From Brenneria corticis (GTDB lineage Bacteria > Pseudomonadota > Gammaproteobacteria > Enterobacterales > Enterobacteriaceae), in the NCBI RefSeq assembly GCF_003115855.1, contig NZ_KZ819071.1:62001-126000 (forward strand): a stretch of DNA of 64,000 nt. The letters are read 5' to 3'. Within the stretch, counting starts at the first letter, position 1; each line of letters begins with the position of its first letter. Below the pieces are notes generated by a model. The model did no database searches. It was not told where the DNA came from and saw nothing but the letters and a program-made list of their open reading frames with translations. This document shows positions 32,998 to 42,550 of the stretch, piece by piece. The translations under genes were made by a program, and so were the position numbers.

Positions 32998-33644
32998 GCG
33001 TTCGCTTCCGTACTCGGGGCCAGACGGCGACGGCGCGCCAGGCGCCGTTGCAGCAGCAGAAACAGCGCGTCGACGCCGATGGCCAACAGCGAGGTCAGGG
33101 CGCCGCCAATCAGAATTTTTTCCGGGTAGCGCTGGTCCAGCCCGGCGAAAATAATGGCGCCCAGCCCGCCGGCATTGATATAGGCGGCGACGGTGGCGAT
33201 ACCGATAAGCGTGGTGGTGGCGATACGCAGCCCGGTGATAATAAACGGCAGCGCCAGCGGCAGTTCGATCTCCCACAGCATGCGCCGGTAGCCGTAACCC
33301 ATGCCGCGCGCCGCGTCCAGCACCTCGGGGGCGATGGCGTGAAAGCCGGTGGCGATATTACGCACCAGAATCATCAGGGCGTAAGCGGTAAGGCCGACAA
33401 TCGCCGGCAGCGGGCCGATCCCCAGCCACGGAATAAGCAGCGCAAACAGCGCCAGGCTGGGAATGGAAAACAGCATGCCGGTGAGGGTCAGCACCAGCGC
33501 ATAGGTTTTCGGCCGGCGGGCGCTCCAGACGCCCAAAATCATGGCGATGACGAAGGCGCAGCCGATTGAGACGCCGACCAGAAAAAGATGCTGCAATAAG
33601 GCGAGGCCGATATCGTCAAGGTGTCTGGGAGCCCAGCGCATCAC
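32994..33644 (-). CDS. OpuC-type ABC transporter permease (first)
   Basis: The 216-residue membrane protein has TGMLFSIPSLALFALLIPWLGIG and an EAA-type loop (EVLDAARGMGYGYRRMLWEIELP), then GLRIATTTLIGIATVAAYINAGGLG. It starts 4 bp inside the end of the HAL-like gene, so lyase and importer are translated in one coupled run. This tight coupling is the strongest evidence that the lyase acts on the imported compound. Confidence 0.88.
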   Translation of the reverse strand: MMRWAPRHLDDIGLALLQHLFLVGVSIGCAFVIAMILGVWSARRPKTYALVLTLTGMLFSIPSLALFALLIPWLGIGPLPAIVGLTAYALMILVRNIATGFHAIAPEVLDAARGMGYGYRRMLWEIELPLALPFIITGLRIATTTLIGIATVAAYINAGGLGAIIFAGLDQRYPEKILIGGALTSLLAIGVDALFLLLQRRLARRRRLAPSTEANA

Positions 33645-35188
33645 GCAATCTCCAGCAGTTGTTCGCCTTCGGCCAGCCAGTCGGAGGCGCTGACGGCCGC
33701 GGCGAGGTTTTCGATATCGCCGGCGGTGGAGCGATCCTCATCCAGTCCGGCGACCAGGCCGCGCACCCGGGCATGGATAGCCGCGCTGCCGCGACCGAGT
33801 GTTATCTCCGTCGCGCCGCGCAAATCGACCGCCTGCGCCGCCACCATCAATTCGATGGCCACCAGATAGCGCAGGCTTTCCACCAGACGCAGCATTTTTC
33901 TGACCGTCGCCATGGACTGCGAGGCGTAATCCTCCACCCTATCGGCGACTGGTACGGTAATGGCGGACAGCGGGCTGGCGTGGTGAACAATGTCGCTGGT
34001 CAGCGCGGAAATGGTTTTTTGCAGCGTGGCAAAGCCGGTTTGCCCGCGGTGCGGGGTGAGGAAGCGCGGCAATCCGCTGGCGTCGGCGGACATCAGCTTC
34101 ATTATGCGTTCGGCCGCGCAGGCGGATTGCCGCGCCAACGCCAGCGCCAGCGCGTCAAAGGCCAGCGTCAGATGGGTGGCGTCAAAATTGGCGTTGGCTA
34201 ACACCAGATCGGCTTCGGCGATCAGCGCCGGATTATCGTCGGCGCTATTCAGCTCCAGCTCGGTGGCTTGCCTGGCGTGGTGGAAGGCCTGATGAACGCT
34301 GGCCAGCACCGAGGCGGCGCAGCGGAAGCTGAGCGGATCCTGCAACAGACGGGCGCCGCCGGGTTGCAATAAGCTTCCTTCCGCCAGCAGCGACAGCAGA
34401 TGCGCGGCGCACTGCGCGCCGCCCGGCAGCCTGCGGATATGGCTGACCCAGGGCGACAGCGGGGAAATATTGGCGCGAAACGCTTCGAACGACAGCGCGA
34501 TGGCGCCGGCCTGCGCGTTAATCAGCCGGGCGATATCGGCCAGCGCCAGCGCGGCGATGCCGACGCAGGCGGCGTTCGAAGAGACCAGCGCCAGCCCGTC
34601 CTTACCCGTCAGCGAGGGCAGCGCGAACCCCACGTCGTCCGCCAGCGCCTGAATGTCGGCCACCCGTCCCTGGTACTCGGCCTGCCCCTCGCCCGCCAGC
34701 GTCCGGCCGATATGCGCCAGCGGCGCCAGATCGGCCTCACCGATCGAGCCGGTCAGCGGCACCAGCGGATGCACGCCAAGATTCAACAGGCTGAGCAACG
34801 CCTGCGCGCTCGGCGGGGAGATGCCGGAATAGCCGGCGGCGATGCCGGCCAGGCGCGCCAGCATCATCGCCCGGACCTGATCGCGGCCGGCGGTCGCACC
34901 GACCCCCACCGCCCGGGCCAGCGGAATGCGCCGCTGTATCTGATGCAGGCGGGCGATATCCTGCCGGCCGTCGGCGCTGTTCAGCACCGCGGTATCCACG
35001 CCCGCGCCGAGGCCGGTGGTCACGCCGTAGATGCGATCGCCGGCGGCAATTCGCCGGTAAAGAAAGGCGAAGCCCTCTGCAATGCGCCGTTGCGCCGCCG
35101 GGCTGAATGCCACCGGCCGATTTTCTCTGGCGACCTCGACCAGCGTCGCCAGAGTCAATGCCGTATCGCCACCAAGATTAACTGTCAT
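33641..35188 (-). CDS. Histidine-ammonia-lyase-family protein lacking the MIO triad; candidate ergothionase or betaine lyase
   Basis: The 515 residues follow the aromatic amino-acid lyase fold throughout: catalytic-loop Tyr in YGVTTGLG (Y54), LTGKDGLALVSSNA, RLLQDPLSFRC, NSADDNPALI and the helical C-terminal domain. The key difference is the prosthetic-group site. Canonical HAL/PAL read G-S-V-G-A-S-G-D-L-A-P-L-A-H, where Ala-Ser-Gly cyclises to MIO. Here it reads GSIGEADLAPLAH (residues 147-159), so the triad is replaced by Glu-Ala and MIO cannot form. Amine elimination without MIO is plausible when the leaving group is already a good one, such as trimethylamine. The gene is coupled to an OpuC-type quaternary-amine importer. 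Ergothioneine, hercynine or another betaine are the leading substrates; none is proven. Confidence 0.78.
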   Translation of the reverse strand: MTVNLGGDTALTLATLVEVARENRPVAFSPAAQRRIAEGFAFLYRRIAAGDRIYGVTTGLGAGVDTAVLNSADGRQDIARLHQIQRRIPLARAVGVGATAGRDQVRAMMLARLAGIAAGYSGISPPSAQALLSLLNLGVHPLVPLTGSIGEADLAPLAHIGRTLAGEGQAEYQGRVADIQALADDVGFALPSLTGKDGLALVSSNAACVGIAALALADIARLINAQAGAIALSFEAFRANISPLSPWVSHIRRLPGGAQCAAHLLSLLAEGSLLQPGGARLLQDPLSFRCAASVLASVHQAFHHARQATELELNSADDNPALIAEADLVLANANFDATHLTLAFDALALALARQSACAAERIMKLMSADASGLPRFLTPHRGQTGFATLQKTISALTSDIVHHASPLSAITVPVADRVEDYASQSMATVRKMLRLVESLRYLVAIELMVAAQAVDLRGATEITLGRGSAAIHARVRGLVAGLDEDRSTAGDIENLAAAVSASDWLAEGEQLLEIA

Positions 35189-35208
35189 TGCCGCGTTTAA
35201 CCGATTGT

Positions 35209-36096
35209 TTAAGATTTGATGATGCCTTTTTCCCGCAGGAACGCCTGTGCGACGTCGGCGGGCTCCTCTTTGTCTTTCTCTACCGCGGCATTGAGTCGCT
35301 GCATGGTGGCGTTATCCAGCAACGCGCTGACCTTATTGAGTACCGCTTCCGCCTGCGGCTGGGCTTTGAGCGCCTGCTCGCGCACTACCGGGGCGACGAA
35401 ATAGGGCGGGAAGAGGTGCCGGTCGTCGGTTAGCGGCACATATTGCCCTTCGGCTATCTGCCAGTCGGTGGCGAAGCCGTTGGCCACGTCAATCTGCCCC
35501 GCAGCCAGCGCGTCATAACGCAGGCCGACTTTGGCGAACTGGCGGAATGATTTGAATTTAATGCCGTAAACCTGCTCCAGCCCTTTCAGACCGTCCTGCC
35601 GATCGCCGAATTCGGCGCCCGCGCCGATGGTCAGCCGCGGCGCGGCCTTGGCGAGATCGGAGAGCGTTTTCAACTGATATTTTTCAGCCGTGGCCTTGCT
35701 GACCAGCAGCGCATAGCCGTTATTCAATTTAGCAGGAGCGAGCCAGGCGAGCTGGTATTTTTCGGCGTAGGTGCTTTTTACCTGCTGATAGACGTTATCC
35801 GCGTCGGAGGACAACTCCCCTTTAACCACCGCGCTGAGCGCCGTTCCGGTGTACTCGGGGTACATATCGATATCGCCTTTCAGCAACGCGGCGTGGGCGA
35901 TCAGCGTGCCGCCCAGGTTGATTTTGCGCTGCACCGGAATGCCCGCCTGCTCCAGCGCCGAGGCGTAGATCTCCGCCAGAATATATTGCTCGGTGAAGTT
36001 CTTGCTGCCGACGATAAAATCAGCGGCCTGAACCGCCGGCGCGACGGCGCTGAATCCGGCGATAAATAACAGAGCCTGTTTAATGGTTGTGCGCAT
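35209..36096 (-). CDS. OpuC/ProX-type quaternary-amine-binding periplasmic protein
   Basis: I prefer the ATG at 36096 because GGGGAAAACA precedes it; an ATG five codons upstream has no ribosome site. The 295-residue protein has a signal peptide ending AVQA-AD and the class hallmark FIVGSKNFTEQYILAEIYA, then MYPEYTGTALSAV. These are typical of binding proteins for glycine betaine, choline, carnitine and, in EgtU, ergothioneine. Ligand-cage residues cannot be fixed by eye. It is the first gene of a seven-gene minus-strand operon (binding protein, HAL-like lyase, two permeases, ATPase, OCD-like, PhnD-like) with gaps of at most 22 bp. Confidence 0.9.
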   Translation of the reverse strand: MRTTIKQALLFIAGFSAVAPAVQAADFIVGSKNFTEQYILAEIYASALEQAGIPVQRKINLGGTLIAHAALLKGDIDMYPEYTGTALSAVVKGELSSDADNVYQQVKSTYAEKYQLAWLAPAKLNNGYALLVSKATAEKYQLKTLSDLAKAAPRLTIGAGAEFGDRQDGLKGLEQVYGIKFKSFRQFAKVGLRYDALAAGQIDVANGFATDWQIAEGQYVPLTDDRHLFPPYFVAPVVREQALKAQPQAEAVLNKVSALLDNATMQRLNAAVEKDKEEPADVAQAFLREKGIIKS

Positions 36097-36151
36097 TGTT
36101 TTCCCCAGCATGGATGTCTATTTTCGCTTACGAATAGACATGTATATACAA

Positions 36152-36189
36152 GATTGGCGATAAAAATCCAATCGCTGACTATCGATTGG
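36152..36189. promoter_or_regulatory. Interleaved GATTGG/CCAATC repeats in a divergent promoter region
   Basis: GATTGG (36152-36157), CCAATCG (36168-36174) and CGATTGG (36183-36189) recur every 16 bp, making two overlapping inverted repeats with 10-bp and 8-bp centres. They lie 56-93 bp upstream of the binding-protein start at 36096 and in the 385-bp divergent gap to the TTG start at 36482. The spacing suits an operator for a dimeric regulator of the betaine-importer operon. No regulator gene is next to it. The rest of the gap is AT-rich with nothing I can identify. Confidence 0.5.
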
Positions 36190-36481
36190 TTGAGTATGGC
36201 AGAGTAATAATGATGCTGCTGATGCAGCCAATTCCGGCAGTAGAGCAAAAAAACCATGCCGGTGAAATTCGTTTTCGATATAAGTTATAGCACTAATGAC
36301 GGGTTATGGGGTTTACCTGCAACCAGGTGACGTCGTTTCCCGTCAGGCGGCAACATACCGATTAAATACATATTTCATATAGTGGTAAAAATTTCCCATA
36401 AGAACAAGTCGTGATATTCTGAGCAGCTTGAACGGATCGAGAAATCCGACAATGGCGCCTAACTGACCCGCAGGTGATCGC

Positions 36482-37849
36482 TTGAGCTTATTTGAATATC
36501 TTTCCGGATGCGCCCATCTACTGGCGGTTATCGCCTTGCTTCTGGCTAATCTCTTTCCGGATTCTCCCTGGCTGGCGATAGCCATGGGCGCCACGGTGCT
36601 GGCCACTTTGCTGCGTTTTACCGCTCTGTCGCGGCTTGCTCAGGGTTTTTTCCTGGGCGCGATAGCGGCCTTTGGCTGGGTAGCCTGGCGTTATCCTTTG
36701 CACCAGCACGTCATCATTCAGGCGCTGGCTCAGGGGGCGGCCTTTTCGTGTCTGTTGATCGTTCTGGGCTTGCTGCGTTACCCGGTAAGCCGCTCGGGGA
36801 CCGTGCGCGAGGCCGCCGGCTACCTGCTGTCGTTTCCCGCCGGTCGCCGCTATGTGGCGGTTAACGCGGGCAGCCATTTTCTCAGCCTGCTGTTTAACGT
36901 CGGCATCATTCCGCTTATCGCCGATCAGCTGGGCAACGGTGGAAATAAACCGTCCGAGGATGAACGGCGAATTATGCTGCTGGCGGGTATGCGCGGCGCG
37001 GTGCTGATGACCATCTGGTCGCCCATGGGGTTGGGGTTCGCCATTGTCACTACCGCGCTGACGGCGCTGAACTCGATGTATTTCGTCGCCGCCGCCTTTG
37101 CGTCGGCGCTGCTGATTATGGCCGTCACCTGTTTCTGGGCGATGCGCTGCGAGGGCGTCGAGGTCGACGTTCCTGCCCCCGCGCGGGCGGCAGCGGGATC
37201 CCCGCGCACCCTGCTCGGCGTGCTGCTCGCCTGCGCGCTGCTGCTGGCCGGCGTGATCGGTATCCATATCTGGCTGCAATGGTCTTTCGTGGTTTCAACG
37301 GTATTGGTGCTTCCCCTGTTCGCGCTGGGCTGGCTATGTCTGGAGCGCTCGGCGCCCGGCACGGATCTGGTGCAGGATGCCCGCCATATCTTCAGGAATA
37401 TCGGCTCCATGCGCATGGAAAGCGCGATTTTCCTTTCGGCCAATGTCATTGGCGCGGCTATCTCGCTGACCATCCAGCAACAGCCCGGATGGCAGGCGTT
37501 ACAGTCGGCTCACTTCCCGGCGCTGGCGGTGCTGCTGGCTTGTCTGCTGATTGTCCCGCTGGCCGGCGCCCTGTTTATTCCCCACTCGATCTTCGTGGTG
37601 CTGCTGGCGCAGATATTCGGCGCCAGCGAACTGGGGCTAACGCACCCGATGGCGCTGGCGCTGGCCCTGACGCTGGGCTGGGCGATGGCGATCGCCGTCT
37701 CTCCCATCAGCGCGATGTCGTTGCTTACCGGCTCGCTGTGCGGGGTCAGGCCGCAAAAAGTCGGCCTACAGTGGAACCGCGGCTTTGTGGGGCTGATGTT
37801 CATCGTTTCCGCCGCTATCATTGGCGTGGCCTATTGGTATGGCGGGTAA
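36482..37849 (+). CDS. Polytopic inner-membrane protein, unrecognised family
   Basis: The start must be the TTG at 36482: an in-frame stop lies 16 bases upstream and there is no earlier ATG or GTG. The 455-residue protein has about twelve hydrophobic segments in two halves. Each half has a helix break rich in Gly/Asn/Ser (VNAGSHFLSLLFNVGIIPLIADQLGNGGNK; FLSANVIGAAISLTI). The second half contains AVSPISAMSLLTGSLCG. The two-fold pattern recalls the ion-transporter superfamily (ArsB/CitM-like), but I do not recognise the family. It is 42 bp upstream of the OCD-type reductase gene and probably co-transcribed, so it may carry pipecolate, lysine or a related compound. Confidence 0.65.
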   Translation: MSLFEYLSGCAHLLAVIALLLANLFPDSPWLAIAMGATVLATLLRFTALSRLAQGFFLGAIAAFGWVAWRYPLHQHVIIQALAQGAAFSCLLIVLGLLRYPVSRSGTVREAAGYLLSFPAGRRYVAVNAGSHFLSLLFNVGIIPLIADQLGNGGNKPSEDERRIMLLAGMRGAVLMTIWSPMGLGFAIVTTALTALNSMYFVAAAFASALLIMAVTCFWAMRCEGVEVDVPAPARAAAGSPRTLLGVLLACALLLAGVIGIHIWLQWSFVVSTVLVLPLFALGWLCLERSAPGTDLVQDARHIFRNIGSMRMESAIFLSANVIGAAISLTIQQQPGWQALQSAHFPALAVLLACLLIVPLAGALFIPHSIFVVLLAQIFGASELGLTHPMALALALTLGWAMAIAVSPISAMSLLTGSLCGVRPQKVGLQWNRGFVGLMFIVSAAIIGVAYWYGG

Positions 37850-37891
37850 ATACGCCGCCCACTGCCGTCACTTATCCTGAGGAGCGTTTTT

Positions 37892-38806
37892 ATGCAATTT
37901 TTCGATGCCGCGGCGACGGCCAAACTCCTTCCTTACGACCGTTTGGCGGACGCGCTGGACCTGATGGCCCGCCAGGCCCTGAGCGGACAGGCGCAGGCGC
38001 CGGTGCGCCAGAGCGTACCCGCTCAGAACGGCGGCGTGCTGCTGCTGATGCCGGCCTCCGACGCGCGGCACCTGTGCGTGAAATTGCTTACCGTGCATGC
38101 GGGCAACCCCGATCGCGGCCTGCCGGCGATTCAGGGCGAACTGGTGCTGATGCGCGCCGATACCGGCGAACGCCTGCTGTCGCTGGATGCGCCGACGGTC
38201 ACCGCCCGGCGCACGGCGGCGCTCTCCCTGCTGGGCGCGCGCAAACTGGCGCATCCGGATGCCGATACCCTGCTGCTGATCGGCTCCGGCGTGCAGGCGA
38301 AAGAACATATTCAGGCTTTTGCCCGGCAGTGGCCGTTGCGCCGGGTGCGTATTTTATCCAGGCGTCCGTCGCGCGCCGCGGCTCTGGCGGACTATGCGCG
38401 CGAACATTTGGGGCTGGATGCGCAAGCGATTGAGGCGGTGGACGAACGCGAGGCGCAGGCCGGACTGATCGTCGCGGCCACCACCAGTCGTACGCCGGTG
38501 CTGTCGGTATCGGTGCCGGACGACAGCACCATTATCGCCGTCGGCGCCTATCAGCCGGAGATGGCGGAGATCGCGCCGGCGGTGGTGCATAGCTGCGACC
38601 TGTTCGTCGATACGCTGGAAGGCGCTCGGGAAGAGGCGGGCGATTTGATGCAGGCCGGGGTAGAGTGGAGCCGCGTGGAGCCGATTGGCGGCATCCTGAA
38701 CCCACGTCCCCGTCAGGGCCGCCCGGTGATGTTCAAAACCGTAGGGAGCGCGCTATGGGATCTGGCCGCCGCGAAACTGGCGGCGGAAATGGCCGGCCTG
38801 GCCTGA
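37892..38806 (+). CDS. lhpI: Delta1-pyrroline/piperideine-2-carboxylate reductase-like protein (OCD family)
   Basis: The 304 residues match the imine-reductase branch of the OCD/mu-crystallin family: LCVKLLTVHAGNPDRGLPAIQGELVLMRADTGE, then SLDAPTVTARRTAALSLLGARKLA, a Rossmann motif LLIGSGVQAKEH, and IVAATTSRTPVL. LhpI-type enzymes reduce delta1-piperideine-2-carboxylate to L-pipecolate, or delta1-pyrroline-2-carboxylate to L-proline, with NAD(P)H. GAGGAGCG precedes ATG. Placed beside AmaB- and AmaA-like genes, the piperideine reaction (D-lysine to pipecolate branch) is the better fit. The symbol is a family-level suggestion. Confidence 0.78.
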   Translation: MQFFDAAATAKLLPYDRLADALDLMARQALSGQAQAPVRQSVPAQNGGVLLLMPASDARHLCVKLLTVHAGNPDRGLPAIQGELVLMRADTGERLLSLDAPTVTARRTAALSLLGARKLAHPDADTLLLIGSGVQAKEHIQAFARQWPLRRVRILSRRPSRAAALADYAREHLGLDAQAIEAVDEREAQAGLIVAATTSRTPVLSVSVPDDSTIIAVGAYQPEMAEIAPAVVHSCDLFVDTLEGAREEAGDLMQAGVEWSRVEPIGGILNPRPRQGRPVMFKTVGSALWDLAAAKLAAEMAGLA

Positions 38807-38854
38807 TCCTGCCGTCAGCGCCTGGAATAGGCGATTTTTCACGCCGCCCATGCC

Positions 38855-39442
38855 CTATGGGTGGATGGTGCTGACCCACAGCACTTCGGCGTCTTCTTCG
38901 CTCAGGCTGATCACCCGGTGCCCCATACGGCTGTCGATGTACCAATTATCCCCGGAGGCCAGATCCACCGGCTCATAGAATTCGGTGAACAGGCGGACCT
39001 GGCCGCTCAGCACATAGACGAACTCCTCGCCGGTATGACGGCTCCAGTCGTCGAATTCGCTGAATGCGCGTGCGACGATCTTCGAACGAAACGGCACCAT
39101 CACTTTGTTGGAAAGGTCGTTGCACAGCAGCATATGGTGGTAGTAGGGAGTATCGTGCGGCATCCCCGCCCCCGCGCGCGTAATGCAGCGCCGCCCCGCG
39201 CCCATCGGCGCCCGCCGTATGGCGAACAGTTCGCTCAGGTCGATACCGAATCCGTCGGCCAGCTTGATTAGCGCGTCGTAAGTCGGCGACATCTGCTCGT
39301 TTTCGATTTTGGACAGGGTGGAGCGGGCCAGCCCGCAGGCCCGGCTGGCCTGCTCCAGCGTCCATCCTTTACTGGTCCGCAGGCCGCGGATGCGCTGGCC
39401 CAAAGCCGTTTCGGCAGATGGTTTGTCAATTCCAGTATTCAT
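38855..39442 (-). CDS. XRE-family regulator with C-terminal cupin domain
   Basis: The 195-residue protein has an N-terminal HTH (about residues 15-70: LGQRIRGLRTSKGWTLEQASRACGLARSTLSKIE) and a small cupin sensor domain (about residues 115-190: HTGEEFVYVLSGQVRLFTEFYEPVDLASGDNWYIDSRMGHRVI). This is the PuuR-like layout of amino-acid and polyamine regulators. It is divergent from the amaB-liv-amaA gene run and convergent with the reductase gene. A CTTATAGGA motif overlaps its own ribosome site and is repeated upstream of amaB, so it probably controls both. The ligand is likely lysine- or pipecolate-related. Confidence 0.88.
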   Translation of the reverse strand: MNTGIDKPSAETALGQRIRGLRTSKGWTLEQASRACGLARSTLSKIENEQMSPTYDALIKLADGFGIDLSELFAIRRAPMGAGRRCITRAGAGMPHDTPYYHHMLLCNDLSNKVMVPFRSKIVARAFSEFDDWSRHTGEEFVYVLSGQVRLFTEFYEPVDLASGDNWYIDSRMGHRVISLSEEDAEVLWVSTIHP

Positions 39443-39450
39443 TTCATTAT

Positions 39451-39699
39451 CCTATAAGTGCACCAATCAATGTGGCTGAGTGCGCTAAACATCAACTTTT
39501 CGCCCCAAAACGGGGCAAGACGTCGTTGCCGATTAAATCAGAAATTCATTTCCTTACCCAGGCGTTTGTGCACCATCCGCTCTTATTTTTCCATTATTCC
39601 CAGGTAAATCATAGCCGATGGCGTTAGTAGCGCTGGTAGCTATTACTCCTAAATGGATTCATGGCATGAAGTTTGCTTTTCTTTGCGTGCCTTATAGGA
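39451..39699. promoter_or_regulatory. Pair of CTTATAGG motifs in the regulator-amaB divergent region
   Basis: CCTATAAGTGCAC at 39451-39463 is the reverse complement form of GTGCCTTATAGGA at 39687-39699; both contain GTGC(A)CTTATAGGA. The first overlaps the leader and ribosome site of the XRE-cupin gene; the second is 66 bp upstream of the amaB start. Matching sites at both divergent promoters fit autoregulation plus control of the catabolic operon. The remaining roughly 200 bp are AT-rich without a gene. Confidence 0.5.
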
Positions 39700-39764
39700 A
39701 ACTTTTTTCATTATGATAAATCATTGGCGTTGATATGCCAAAGCGATCTCTAAGCGAGTATTTT

Positions 39765-41279
<1,515 letters not shown>

Positions 41280-41337
41280 GCGCCGAGCCGCTGCGCCGCC
41301 GGATATTCATCCCCCAACCTATATAAGGAAGTTTGCC

Positions 41338-42480
41338 ATGTCATTTTCCACCATTCGCCGCACCGCCATCGGGCTGACCGTCGCCGCGCTTGCCTTGGCC
41401 TGCGCTCCCGGCTGGGCCCAGTCCACGCTGAAAATCGCCGTAGCCGGCCCGATGACCGGCGCCAACGCCAGCTTCGGCGAACAACTGCGCCGCGGGGCGG
41501 CGGCGGCCGTTGAAGACATCAACCTTGCCGGCGGCGTCAACGGTAAAAAACTGGAGCTGGTGGTGGCCGATGACGCCTGCGATCCCAAACAGGCGGTGTC
41601 GGTCGCCTCCAGGCTGGCCGAGCGGGATAAAGTCGTCGGCGTGGTCGGCCATTTCTGCTCGTCCAGCACCATCCCGGCCTCCGACACCTATGCCGAAGCC
41701 GACGTGCTGATGGTGACGCCCGGCTCCACCAACCCTTTGGTCACCACCCGCAAGCTGCCCAATGTCATGCGGGTATGCGGACGTGACGATCAGCAGGGGG
41801 ATATCGCCGGCGATTACATCGTGCGGGAGCTCAAGGCGGCGCGCGTGGCCATCGTCCACGACAAGGACACCTACGGCAAAGGTCTGGCCGATGCGACCAA
41901 GGCGCGGCTGAACGCTTTGGGCGTCAGGGAAGTGCTTTATGAAGGGCTGAGCCGCGGCGAAAAGGATTTCAACTCGCTGGTCACCAAGATCAAGGGCGCC
42001 AATGTGGACGTGGTCTATTTCGGCGGTCTGACGGCCGAAGGCGGCGCGCTGCTGCGCCAGCTGCGCGAACAGGGGGTGAAGGCGGTGTTTATGGGCGGCG
42101 ACGGCCTGGCGGATAAGGCGTTGCTCACCTCCGCGGGCGGCGGCGGCAACGTGAACGGCATGCTCATCACCTTTGGCGACGATCCGCGCGAAAAGCCGGA
42201 AGGACAGGCCGTGGTGCAAAAGCTCCGTCAGGTGGGCTATGAGCCGGAAGGCTTCACCCTCTATTCCTACGCCGGGGTGCAAACCGTCGCCGCCGCGCTC
42301 AAGGGGGCCCAGAGCACCAGCGGCGCCGAGTTGGCCGACTGGCTGAAAAAGAATCAGGTGCAGACCGTGCTGGGAACCAAATCCTGGGACGCCAACGGCG
42401 ACCTGAACAGCGCCGACTACGTGGTTTACCAGTGGAAGGCCGATGGGAGCTATTCAAAGATTGCCAGCAATGCCCCGTAG
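41338..42480 (+). CDS. Branched-chain-type (LivK-like) periplasmic amino-acid-binding protein
   Basis: I choose the ATG at 41338, preceded by AAGGAAGTTTGCC; the open frame extends upstream without a ribosome site. The 380-residue protein has a signal peptide (RRTAIGLTVAALALACAPGWAQ). The LivK-family core shows IAVAGPMTGANASFGEQLRRGA, DDACDPKQAVSVASRL, GVVGHFCSSSTIPASDTYAEADVLMVTPGSTNP and AIVHDKDTYGKGLAD. The two cysteines in VVADDAC and GHFCSS are placed to form the family disulfide. It lies between amaB and the permeases, so pipecolate, lysine or aminoadipate is a more likely ligand than leucine. Confidence 0.9.
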   Translation: MSFSTIRRTAIGLTVAALALACAPGWAQSTLKIAVAGPMTGANASFGEQLRRGAAAAVEDINLAGGVNGKKLELVVADDACDPKQAVSVASRLAERDKVVGVVGHFCSSSTIPASDTYAEADVLMVTPGSTNPLVTTRKLPNVMRVCGRDDQQGDIAGDYIVRELKAARVAIVHDKDTYGKGLADATKARLNALGVREVLYEGLSRGEKDFNSLVTKIKGANVDVVYFGGLTAEGGALLRQLREQGVKAVFMGGDGLADKALLTSAGGGGNVNGMLITFGDDPREKPEGQAVVQKLRQVGYEPEGFTLYSYAGVQTVAAALKGAQSTSGAELADWLKKNQVQTVLGTKSWDANGDLNSADYVVYQWKADGSYSKIASNAP

Positions 42481-42509
42481 CGCGTAGTTCCAGGCTGCTC
42501 AGCCGTTCT

Positions 42510-42529
42510 GGGAGGCTCTTGGGCCTCCC
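42510..42529 (+). terminator. Hairpin between binding protein and permease genes
   Basis: GGGAGGC-tcttgg-GCCTCCC forms a perfect 7-bp stem in the 70-bp gap after the LivK-like gene. No T-tract follows. Such stems commonly limit transcription or protect upstream mRNA so that binding protein exceeds permease. Confidence 0.5.
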
Positions 42530-42550
42530 GCCCACAGCGAGAGTTATTCA

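Noticed and set aside
32998..33276. Longer N-terminus for the second OpuC-type permease
   Set aside because: The extension is an out-of-frame reading of the first permease, rich in Arg and His; the ATGA overlap at 32997 is the natural start.
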